Assembly: GCF_004121055.1 (NCBI RefSeq)
Contig: NZ_PYAL01000004.1
Location: 62,001 to 126,000, forward strand
Direction of reading: 5' to 3'
From: Achromobacter aloeverae
GTDB lineage: Bacteria > Pseudomonadota > Gammaproteobacteria > Burkholderiales > Burkholderiaceae_B
DNA length: 64,000 nt
Position numbers and translations under genes: made by a program. The stretch's first letter is position 1, and every line of letters starts with the position of its first letter. This document shows positions 26,795 through 34,774 of this stretch, piece by piece. The notes beneath the pieces are model-generated. The model was not told the origin of the DNA. It did no database searches and saw nothing but the letters and a program-made list of their open reading frames with translations.

Positions 26795-26829
26795 GGCGTA
26801 AGCGCGGAGTGGGGCACCGCGCTTACGCC
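26795..26829. terminator. 13-bp inverted repeat between convergent sctC and sigma genes
   Basis: GGCGTAAGCGCGG (26795-26807) and its exact complement (26817-26829) enclose a 9-nt loop, just after sctC and abutting the sigma-factor stop. There is no U-tract on either strand, so efficient intrinsic termination is uncertain, but the position suits a bidirectional transcript end. Confidence 0.6.
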
Positions 26830-26830
26830 T

Positions 26831-27430
26831 TCAGTCGTCGAAATGGAATCCTTTGTCGGTGAGGCGTCGCCGCAGTTCCGCGCGGGCGCGGGACAGCCGA
26901 CTGCGTATGGTGCCAACGGGTACGCCGACCCGGTCCGCCGCTTCTTCATACGTGTAGCCGTTGAGCCCCATCATCAACAGGATTTCGCGCATGTGGGACG
27001 GTAGTTCCTCCAGCGTCTTCTGCAGCAGCGTCATGGTCTGGTTCTGCTCGGCGACGAAGTCGGGCGCCGGGTCGTGCGATGCGCGGTCGACCAGCACCTC
27101 TTCGTTGACGAAGTAGTACCGGCACTCCGGCGCGCGGGAAAGATAATTTCGAACGAGATTCAGCGCGATGCCATAGAGCCAGGTCGATAACTGCGACTCC
27201 CCGCGAAAGGTGTCGTAGGAGCGCGCGGCCTCCAGAAACGCCTGCTGCGCGAGATCCTCCGCGTCCGGGCAGTTGCCGATCTGTCTGATGATGAAGCGAT
27301 GAAGACGGGTGGAGTGATTCTTGACGAGGTCGATGAAGATGTCGTCATGACAATTCTTCAACGCCGTGATCGATCTGGTGTGAGGAAGACGTTTCTTGGC
27401 GCGCTCAACGAGGGGGGCTAGATGTGTCAT
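26831..27430 (-). CDS. ECF-type RNA polymerase sigma factor (BtrS-like position)
   Basis: About 199 aa using MTHLAPLV at 27430; an upstream in-frame start at 27508 is possible but adds atypical sequence. Sigma region 2 is clear (LHRFIIRQIGNCPDAEDLAQ, QAFLEAARSYDTFRG, LSTWLYGIALNLVRNYL) and region 4 is at the end (EELPSHMREILLMMGLNGYT, YEEAADRVGVPVGTIRSRLS). In Bordetella an ECF sigma factor, BtrS, next to the bsc cluster drives T3SS expression; the same role is inferred here. No anti-sigma gene is adjacent. Confidence 0.9.
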   Translation of the reverse strand: MTHLAPLVERAKKRLPHTRSITALKNCHDDIFIDLVKNHSTRLHRFIIRQIGNCPDAEDLAQQAFLEAARSYDTFRGESQLSTWLYGIALNLVRNYLSRAPECRYYFVNEEVLVDRASHDPAPDFVAEQNQTMTLLQKTLEELPSHMREILLMMGLNGYTYEEAADRVGVPVGTIRSRLSRARAELRRRLTDKGFHFDD

Positions 27431-27816
27431 GATGTCTCGACCGAGGTTTTGATGCGATCGAGTATGGCCCCATCGAATCTGGCATGGCGCGTTCACCGCC
27501 TGTTCCACGAGATTCTCATTTGACGCTGGTTTTACGAAGCCGAACGAAAGACATAAAAACGGTTAAAGAACTCAGAAACCTCATATGTTTTGAGACTTTT
27601 CCCATGGCATTTATTGATGCCCGTTGATGGGGCTTGAAGTAGTTGATGATTACTGGTCGACGTAGCGTTTTTCACGTTCATTTTTCCGAAACTTAGGAAC
27701 GAAAATTCATCGGCGTTACAAAGCTGGCTGGAACACGGCACGACTCGGGCGGTCGCTGCGCATATCGGTGAATACGAATGCACGTGCTCCGCTGGATCGA
27801 TGACTAGGAGAGAACG
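27431..27816. promoter_or_regulatory. AT-rich divergent intergenic region
   Basis: This 386-bp gap between the sigma gene (minus) and the 977-aa gene (plus) is notably A/T rich at 27520-27720 and should hold both promoters. GGAAC, a common ECF -35 core, occurs at 27697 and 27751 on the plus strand and as GTTCC at 27496 for the minus strand. No clean -10 partner could be set. The ribosome binding site AGGAGA (27806-27811) serves the GTG at 27817. Confidence 0.35.
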
Positions 27817-30750
27817 GTGGATGCTGGCCAGGATACGGTTCCGCGGTCCCTGCCATACGACTTCGGTGCGGGCGAGTCTGGCCTTCTGGGAGGGGCGGTG
27901 TTTCGAGCGGGGTTGCGTGCCGGAACGGGCATGTCGCGCCGCGCGTCCGGATCGCGCAGGAAGTCCGGCATGGGCGATGGCGCGGTGGACGCATTGGGCT
28001 TGGTGGCAGCCCAGGCGGGGCCGCCGACGCGGGTCCCCTTGCGCGCCTATGTTCATGAAGTCCGTTTGCTGGAAGTGGTCGCGAGCCTGCTGCCGTCGAT
28101 CGCGCGGGCGCATGATGCGGCTGGCGTCGTCGTCGATGTGCGACCCTTGATGACCGCCTTGCTGCGCGTCACGCTCAATCCGCGGGAGGCAGGCGATATC
28201 GCGGCGCGCATCCAGCGCTGCGTGACGGCATGCCTGGCCGCGCAGGAAGTGGATGGGCTGGCGCTGCTGCGGCTGGGGTACACCAGGCATCGCAAGCTGC
28301 TGGAGGATGCGGGTCGCGGGCTGTCCGCGCGCTGGGGGGCGGACGGCGCCGCTCACGGTGGGATGTTGCTGTCGCTTTTCCTGCGCGCGCTCGATGCCGG
28401 TCTGGAGCAGTGCGCGGCGCGCGCCATGTCGCGCGCCGTTTGCGAGATGGCGGAATTGTTCGCGGCCGAGGCGGGCTACCCGGGCATGGATCCCTTGCCG
28501 ATGTCGCATGCGCGCCTGCAGGCCGTGCTTCGCGTCCAGGCCGAGCATGTGCAGGTGCTCAAGGCGCCGCGCGAATCGATCGCGCAATTCATCGGCCGCG
28601 CGGTGCAGTGCCTGCCGGACACGGCATTGGGGGCGCTGGCGGGCGCGGCGGCGCAGGCGTGCGATATGCAGGCGGTGACGACGCTACAACCGTTCCTGTA
28701 CGCGGCACGGGATGATGGCGGCTTGGCGCGGCATCTGCCCAAGCTGCTGTTTCTGGCGGCCGCCGATACGGTGCGGGACCGCTTGAAGGCGCGCGTCATC
28801 ACCGTTGCCGGCGCGATGCGCGCGGAGATCGATGCGGGCGGCGACGCGGCGGCCGCCTTGCGCCTGGCATGGGGGCGCTGCCGCCATGCGCTGGACCAGA
28901 TGCAGGCGCGCGTGATCGGCGCGGCGGGCGTGGTCTTGCCCGATATCGGCATGTTGATGGCGGACCTTCTGCGGCTGGGAGGGAACAGCCTGGAACCCGG
29001 CCTGCTGTACCGCATTTACGAAGGGCTGCCGCAGGCCTTGGCCGCGCGCGATGACGTCGCGCCTCGGCGCCTGTTGCTGCTGGCCTTGCAGCGGGCCCGG
29101 GAGGTCGCCTGCGGGGCACCCTTGCCTAATCCGCGCAATGGCGATCGGGCGCGGGCGTGGTCGCAGCTGCGGGAGTTGGCATTCTTGCGCGATATGTCGG
29201 ACGAGGCGGACGGGATGCATGCGTCGCCGCGGATGCGCGCCGCCTTGCGGCGGGCGCGCAGTGCGGTACCACTGGATAGCCTCGATGCGGTGCTGGCGAT
29301 GAGCGACCACGAACTGGGCTGCTTTCATTCCGCCGCGATAGGCCTGGAGCTGTTCGGCTACAGGACGCGGGCGCGAGCCTGGAACGAAGGCTATGCGCGC
29401 CGCATCGCCATGTCAGACGAGGCCTTGCGCGCTGGCGCACGGCGCCTGTTGCAACTGCTGCGCTTGCCCCAGGTTGGCGTGGACGCGCTGCTGCGCGCCT
29501 TGCGGGACCTGGCCGAAATCGTACACGCGCGCAATACGCGCAGCGAGTCTCTGGGCCTGCTGGCCACGGAGGTATGGCGTGACGAAACCACGCGCTCCCA
29601 AGCCGATGCGATCCTGGCGCAGATCGCCGCACGGACGACCTGGGATCATGCCGTCGCCGCGATGACGGGGCCCGCGGCACGGCTGGCCCTGCGCGCGCTG
29701 GCCGCGGCGCACGCGGGCCTGGTGCGCGGCCGGGAGACGGCATTCGAGTGGCCGTCCGCGGGGCGAGGGCGGGTTTGGCGATTGCGCACCGCCATCGTCT
29801 GGCTGGAGGCCGTGCATGCCGCGCTTTGGCAGCGATGGATGCGGTTGGCGGGTATTTCCGAATGGGCGGCGCCGCGGTTGGCCGCGCCGCCGGGTTGGAG
29901 CGGCAGCTCACCGGATCACTGGCCGGCGCTTGCGCGGTCTGCCCTGGCGGGCGAGTTCGGCGTGCTGTTGCCGGTGCGTCCGGCGCTGCCGCCGGTCGTA
30001 CTGGGCCAAGGCGTCGAGCGTGCCTTCCTGTATGCGTGTTCGGTGCTGTCCGCGCGTCTCTTCCAGACGGGACCACGGGCGCCGCGATTTGTCCGCCATG
30101 CCGTCAAGGATGACGATGGCGCGCAGACGACATTGCGGGTATGCCGTGATTTCATGGCGGACGCGCTGGAGCGGATCTGCCTGTCTTTCAGTATCAGCGG
30201 CGTCAATGCGCAGGGTGCTGCCCTGCGCTTCGGGTTGTCGCCGTGGGACGGGGTGGAGGGCGGCCGCGATAGCGCGGTGACGCAGGCCTTGCAGGCCCTG
30301 GTGCTGCTGGCGGGGCCGCGCGATGCACGGCGATTGACGGTCCTGCTCAACCGCGTGCTGGCGCAGCCGGTCTGGCGGGTGCTTGCCATGGTGGGACGGG
30401 ACGCACCCCTCTGCCTGGGCGATGACCGTGCCTATCTGCCCCAGGACAGCAGCAGCCAGATCCACGTCGATGCCGCGCGCCTGCCGGACGGCGCCTACCG
30501 CCTTGACGTCGCCGTGTGCTTCGAACAGCTGCGCGGCATTGACGTGGACGATCCGCACCGCGGCCGGCGCCGCGTGGCGCTCGACCCCCATGTCAGCCGT
30601 GTCTGCGCGACGTATGCCGTGCAGGCGGATCCGGGTTTCACCAACTTTTCATACCTGATCGGGTCGGCGGGCTTCCGTTATCAATTGATTGCCGGCGGGG
30701 CGGAGACGGACGCGGATACCGACACGGACACATGCGCGGCGTCATTGTGA
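27817..30750 (+). CDS. large protein of unknown function, paralogue flanking the T3SS locus
   Basis: A 977-aa protein starting with GTG, with AGGAGA 5 nt upstream. Rich in Leu/Ala/Arg, mostly helical, with no signal peptide or clear membrane span. It shares the segment DAVLAMSDHELGCF (near residue 490) and a beta-rich C-terminus with the 944-aa protein at 204-3038. The stretch AVTQALQALVLLAGPRDARR then LTVLLNRVLAQ also parallels DVEQALACLARVVDARGFRQ then ITRLLSQFA in that protein. It lies just outside the ECF sigma gene. Function unknown; T3SS effector or accessory factor is only an inference from location. Confidence 0.82.
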   Translation: MDAGQDTVPRSLPYDFGAGESGLLGGAVFRAGLRAGTGMSRRASGSRRKSGMGDGAVDALGLVAAQAGPPTRVPLRAYVHEVRLLEVVASLLPSIARAHDAAGVVVDVRPLMTALLRVTLNPREAGDIAARIQRCVTACLAAQEVDGLALLRLGYTRHRKLLEDAGRGLSARWGADGAAHGGMLLSLFLRALDAGLEQCAARAMSRAVCEMAELFAAEAGYPGMDPLPMSHARLQAVLRVQAEHVQVLKAPRESIAQFIGRAVQCLPDTALGALAGAAAQACDMQAVTTLQPFLYAARDDGGLARHLPKLLFLAAADTVRDRLKARVITVAGAMRAEIDAGGDAAAALRLAWGRCRHALDQMQARVIGAAGVVLPDIGMLMADLLRLGGNSLEPGLLYRIYEGLPQALAARDDVAPRRLLLLALQRAREVACGAPLPNPRNGDRARAWSQLRELAFLRDMSDEADGMHASPRMRAALRRARSAVPLDSLDAVLAMSDHELGCFHSAAIGLELFGYRTRARAWNEGYARRIAMSDEALRAGARRLLQLLRLPQVGVDALLRALRDLAEIVHARNTRSESLGLLATEVWRDETTRSQADAILAQIAARTTWDHAVAAMTGPAARLALRALAAAHAGLVRGRETAFEWPSAGRGRVWRLRTAIVWLEAVHAALWQRWMRLAGISEWAAPRLAAPPGWSGSSPDHWPALARSALAGEFGVLLPVRPALPPVVLGQGVERAFLYACSVLSARLFQTGPRAPRFVRHAVKDDDGAQTTLRVCRDFMADALERICLSFSISGVNAQGAALRFGLSPWDGVEGGRDSAVTQALQALVLLAGPRDARRLTVLLNRVLAQPVWRVLAMVGRDAPLCLGDDRAYLPQDSSSQIHVDAARLPDGAYRLDVAVCFEQLRGIDVDDPHRGRRRVALDPHVSRVCATYAVQADPGFTNFSYLIGSAGFRYQLIAGGAETDADTDTDTCAASL

Positions 30751-30909
30751 GGGTCTATTTCAGATTCTTCTTATTCTTTGCCTTCGCCCTGGTCCCTAGA
30801 ATGCCGCTGCTTGCCGCCGGAGCGAGGCAAGTCCCGCTCGCGAGCCCTTGGGGCGGCGACGCGGTTGCTGCTCTCCCTGAAGCTCGCCGTGGCGGGCGTG
30901 GAATGAAAA

Positions 30910-31284
30910 ATGAGAACGTTCTATTGGGTGTCGGGCATAGGCGGGACATGGACCTATATCGACGCTGCCTACAAGCAGCATGGCCGTATCGACTGGTTCG
31001 ACGATATTGCCGACATAGGCTACTGGTGGCAGACGGCGTACGACAATGGGATGTCCTATAGCCTGGACGTCGCGAAGCGCAGCGTCGAGCAATCGATATT
31101 GCGCCGGGCCACCGAGGCGGCCGCGCGCATCATGGAGCAGACCTTGCTTGATGACGGCGTCGCATCGGCCACGGATGCAATGCCGGAAGCGGGGCTCGAC
31201 GAGGTGCGCGAGGCGGCGGCACCGGTTGATTCCGTCCTTCATGCCGCCAGGCCGGATGCCTATCTGTCCGCGCCGGCGGCTTGA
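30910..31284 (+). CDS. small hypothetical protein
   Basis: A 124-aa protein (MRTFYWVSGIGGTWTYIDAA) rich in aromatic residues in its first 50 positions, then Ala/Glu/Asp rich and helical. No signal peptide and no recognised domain. It lies 159 bp after the 977-aa gene on the same strand and 11 bp from the convergent GGDEF/EAL gene. Codon use is like its neighbours. It may belong with the 977-aa gene. Confidence 0.6.
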   Translation: MRTFYWVSGIGGTWTYIDAAYKQHGRIDWFDDIADIGYWWQTAYDNGMSYSLDVAKRSVEQSILRRATEAAARIMEQTLLDDGVASATDAMPEAGLDEVREAAAPVDSVLHAARPDAYLSAPAA

Positions 31285-31295
31285 GGGGCCTCCCG

Positions 31296-33413
31296 TCAAC
31301 CGTAGAATTCGGCGGGCATGGGCTTGCCGTAGAAATGACCTTGGCCATAACGGCAACCGCTCTGCAGCAGCTGCTCCTGGTGGGCCCGGGTTTCGACCCC
31401 TTCGGCGACGATGTCGAGGTTCATGCTGGTGCCTAGGGCAATGATGGCGTCGACGATGGACTGGGCGTCCGGTTCCTGGACGAACGATTTGTCGATTTTC
31501 AGCGAGTCGATTGGAAAGCGTTGCAGCTGCGATAGCGAGGCGTAGCCGGTGCCGAAATCGTCCAGCGCGATGTGTATGCCGGCGTCGTGCAACGTGCGCA
31601 AGGTGCTCTCGACCGCGTTGCTGCCCTGGCCGAGGTAGACGCTTTCGGTGATTTCCAGCGTCAGTTGCCGCGGATTCAGCCCGTACTTCTTGAGCAGGGA
31701 CAGGATTTGCTCGGCCAGGTCGCCGGTATAGAACTGCGCCGCGGCCACGTTCACGGACACGCGGCCGAAGTCGAAGCCGGTTTCGTTCCAGCGCTGCATT
31801 TGCGAGAAGGCCGCGTGCAGCGCCACGTTACCCAGCGCGGGCGCCAGCGTCTGGTCGTCGAAGGCGGCAGAGAAGACCGCCGGCGACAGTATGCCCCGTT
31901 CCGGGCGCGACCAGCGCATCAATGCCTCGAAACCCGACAGGGTCTGGCTGCGCATATCGTAGATAGGCTGGTAGTACAGGATGAATTCGCCGCGCGCTAT
32001 TCCAATGCGCACGTCGCGCAGCAGTTGCACCCGCTCTTCCAGGTGGTCGCGCATCTTGGGTTCGAACATTACGGAGCAATCGCCACCGGCCTTCTTCGCC
32101 TGGTATAACGCGATGTCCGCACTGCGTATCAGCTGGTCCGCGTCGGCGGCCTGGCGCGGCGCCTCGGAAACGCCGATGCTGACCGAAACCATCAGCGTGT
32201 ATTCCGGATACGTCATGGGCGCTTTCAGCGCCAGGCGCAGCTGATCGACCTCGGAGAGGATGTCGCTATCGGCGCTGTCGCCCTGCGCATTGGCGATGAC
32301 CGCGAATTCATTGCTGCCGATACGCGCGGCAAACGTGCCGACGGGGAAGAATCCGGCGATACGCTGGCTGACGTCGGTCAGCAATTGGTCGCCGGCATGG
32401 TGGCCCAGGGTGTCATTGACTTCCTTGAAGCCGTCGATATCGATGGCCACCAGGCTGATCGGTTCCGCGCGGACGAAGCGACGGCCCAATTCCAGCAGGA
32501 AGGCGCCCCGATTGGGCAGGCCGGTCAGCTTGTCGATGTAGGCCAATTCGTGGAAGCGGCGCTGGGCTTCGACCTCTTCCGTAATGTCCTCGATCAAGCC
32601 GTGCACGCGCACCACCCGACCGTCGCGCAATTCCGGCTCGGCCAGGGCATGGATCCAGCGCGAGGTGCCGTCGAGGCGCTGGATGCGCCGGCGCGAGTCG
32701 TAGCCCTTGCCATCGCGCAGGATGCGGGCTAGATCCTCGCGGGTATCGATCAGGGCATCGCCGGGATAGAAGCGGCGCAACATCATGTCCAGCGTCGGCT
32801 TGGTGGACGGCTCCAGTCCATAGATATCCATGGCCTGTTCGCTGAGCGTCAGGCCGCCAGTCTCGACGTTGTATTCCCAACCGCCCACGCGGGCCAGGCG
32901 GGATGCGCGCGCCAGCAGTTGTTCGCGCACATGGGCATCGTCGAGCGCGCGGCGGGCCTGCACGACGGCGGCAGCCACGGCTGAGTAGCCGCGCAGGTGG
33001 CGCAGGTCGTCGGGCGTGAAGGGACGGGTCTGGCTGTCGGCGATGCATAGGGCGCCAGCGCGCTCGCCCGCGTGCAGCAGCAGGGGCACCGCGACGAAGA
33101 AGCGCATATCCGCGGGGGCGCCCGCTGTCGCCAGCGCTTCGGCGTCCAGATGGACGACGTCCTGCGCTTCCTGCGTCGGCTGGCTCAGTTGCTGGCACAG
33201 CATAGCGTGCTCCGCGGCGCCGCCATGGACGCACAGCGGCATGACGGGATCGCCGTGGTCGGTGATGACCACGGTGGGAACGCCGAAGAAAACCGCGATC
33301 AACGCGCACAAGGGATCGAGGCCTGGCGGCATCGTGTCGGCCGGACCCTCCGCCACGCGCGGGCGTGCGGTTCTCGGTTCGCTTTTCGAGGGAGGAAAGC
33401 GCAAAACGCTCAT
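31296..33413 (-). CDS. GAF-PAS-GGDEF-EAL cyclic-di-GMP protein
   Basis: A 705-aa cytoplasmic protein. A GAF-like domain (residues 30-155) is followed by a PAS/PAC domain (VGGWEYNVETGGLTLSEQAM, 165-290), GGDEF (295-455) and EAL (465-705). The GGDEF signature is degenerate, reading IGSNEFAVI (GSNEF). The EAL domain keeps its signatures: GFEALMRW, LEITESVYL, IALDDFGTGYASL, LKIDKSFV and VAEGVET. It is therefore expected to act mainly as a c-di-GMP phosphodiesterase, with the GGDEF domain possibly sensing GTP. Confidence 0.93.
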   Translation of the reverse strand: MSVLRFPPSKSEPRTARPRVAEGPADTMPPGLDPLCALIAVFFGVPTVVITDHGDPVMPLCVHGGAAEHAMLCQQLSQPTQEAQDVVHLDAEALATAGAPADMRFFVAVPLLLHAGERAGALCIADSQTRPFTPDDLRHLRGYSAVAAAVVQARRALDDAHVREQLLARASRLARVGGWEYNVETGGLTLSEQAMDIYGLEPSTKPTLDMMLRRFYPGDALIDTREDLARILRDGKGYDSRRRIQRLDGTSRWIHALAEPELRDGRVVRVHGLIEDITEEVEAQRRFHELAYIDKLTGLPNRGAFLLELGRRFVRAEPISLVAIDIDGFKEVNDTLGHHAGDQLLTDVSQRIAGFFPVGTFAARIGSNEFAVIANAQGDSADSDILSEVDQLRLALKAPMTYPEYTLMVSVSIGVSEAPRQAADADQLIRSADIALYQAKKAGGDCSVMFEPKMRDHLEERVQLLRDVRIGIARGEFILYYQPIYDMRSQTLSGFEALMRWSRPERGILSPAVFSAAFDDQTLAPALGNVALHAAFSQMQRWNETGFDFGRVSVNVAAAQFYTGDLAEQILSLLKKYGLNPRQLTLEITESVYLGQGSNAVESTLRTLHDAGIHIALDDFGTGYASLSQLQRFPIDSLKIDKSFVQEPDAQSIVDAIIALGTSMNLDIVAEGVETRAHQEQLLQSGCRYGQGHFYGKPMPAEFYG

Positions 33414-33508
33414 GCTGGACCGCTATCGATAGGATCGCCGCGGCCGATGGGCCGCGTCCGCCAATTTAACCATCAGCCGCGCCAGCTTGCCGTCGACGCG
33501 CACCGTTC

Positions 33509-34195
33509 TTACGAATGATTTCCTGATGGCGCCGGACTGGGCAAGTCCTCCGCCGGCAGGCTGATGGTCCAGCCTTCATTGTTGCGCCTTACCTGCCAGC
33601 CGTAGCACTGCGCCACCAAGTCGACTTCCTCCATGTGCAGGGGCGGGGAGGTGTCAGGGCGCGGTTCGCGTCCGCTGGCGTCCGCGGGGGCCGACAGGAT
33701 GGCGGCTTCGATCCGGCCAGGCTCCGCCAGCCTGATGTCCAGGATACCGCGTTGAGGCAGGGTCTGTATGGCGTGCAGCATCCAGGCCATCAGGACATAA
33801 CGGGCGGGGCGCTGGGCGACCGACGCGGCATGGCCAAACTTTTCAAGCTGCACTTTCTTTCCGGACAACAGCAAGTGCGAGAACGCCAGCTTGCGGCATT
33901 CGAGCATGACGTCGTGCACATCGCTGCGCAGGCCCTCGTCCTGGAACCAGGTGTTGAGCAGCCTGATCGTTTCCACGCTTTCGTCCAGCATGCCGTCGAG
34001 GTCGCTGACGAAGGGCGGCGCGGCCGGGTCCAGGATGGTGCCCTTGGCGATGGATTTTTCGAGCAGGACGATGGTCAGCTTGGCATTGGACAGGGGCTTT
34101 AGCGCATCGTGCCGCAACACGGGAAAGACCTGCGCGAGGACCTTGAACTGAATGCCGGCCAAGGCCTGGGCGCGTTGCGGTTCCAGCGCAGTCAT
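33509..34195 (-). CDS. histidine-kinase-like DHp protein lacking a clear ATPase domain
   Basis: A 228-aa protein with an H-box-like motif LRHDALKPLSNAKL centred on H29, as in dimerisation/phosphotransfer domains. No convincing N/G1/G2 ATP-binding boxes follow, though its C-terminal half could be a degenerate HATPase fold (MEEVDLVAQCYGWQVRRNNE, then GWTISLP). It overlaps the upstream receiver gene by 4 bp, so the two are co-translated and probably exchange phosphate. Confidence 0.7.
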   Translation of the reverse strand: MTALEPQRAQALAGIQFKVLAQVFPVLRHDALKPLSNAKLTIVLLEKSIAKGTILDPAAPPFVSDLDGMLDESVETIRLLNTWFQDEGLRSDVHDVMLECRKLAFSHLLLSGKKVQLEKFGHAASVAQRPARYVLMAWMLHAIQTLPQRGILDIRLAEPGRIEAAILSAPADASGREPRPDTSPPLHMEEVDLVAQCYGWQVRRNNEGWTISLPAEDLPSPAPSGNHS

Positions 34196-34566
34196 GCCGA
34201 CTTCCTTTCGACCCGGGCCAGCAGCTCTTCCAGCGTGGACAGGTCGACGGGTTTTTCCAGCCAGTGGTCGAAGGCCACGGCTTCCGGCCGCTGGCTGTTC
34301 TTCGGCAGGCCGCTCAGGGCGATGATGTGGACGCCGTTGCCGAGCTGCTTGCGCATGCGGGCGGCCAGTTCATAGCCGTCGCAATCGGGCAGCATGATGT
34401 CGGTAAGGATGACGTCCAGCCGGCCGTTCTCGCATAGCGTCAGCGCCTCGGCGCCCGTCGCCGCCGTCTTCGCATCGTGGCCGAGCAGGCCGACGAACTC
34501 CGAGAGCAATTCCGACGCCATGTCGTTGTCATCGACGATCAAAATCTGGAGGCCTTCGGCACTCAT
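34192..34566 (-). CDS. single-domain response regulator (CheY-like)
   Basis: A 124-aa receiver with D12-D13, phosphoacceptor D56 (VILTDIMLPDCDGYELAAR), Ser in IALSGLP and Lys in WLEKPVDL. No output domain. It is the first gene of a two-gene operon with the DHp-like protein, the layout of a phosphorelay. Confidence 0.93.
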   Translation of the reverse strand: MSAEGLQILIVDDNDMASELLSEFVGLLGHDAKTAATGAEALTLCENGRLDVILTDIMLPDCDGYELAARMRKQLGNGVHIIALSGLPKNSQRPEAVAFDHWLEKPVDLSTLEELLARVERKSA

Positions 34567-34774
34567 ACGGAAATCCGCTCCTCGCGCCTCCAGGCAGGAC
34601 GCTGTCTATATATCTGCGTTCGCGATGGTCGGTGGCGCCTGATCCTGGCAGATGCTGAATTACCGCCTTGCTGCGCCGTAGTGTGACACGATTACCGAAA
34701 GGCGCAGAGAGCGCCGCGATTTTCTGTTACAAAACAAATAAATAATTGCTATCTACGGAGACAGGGCCGGAACT

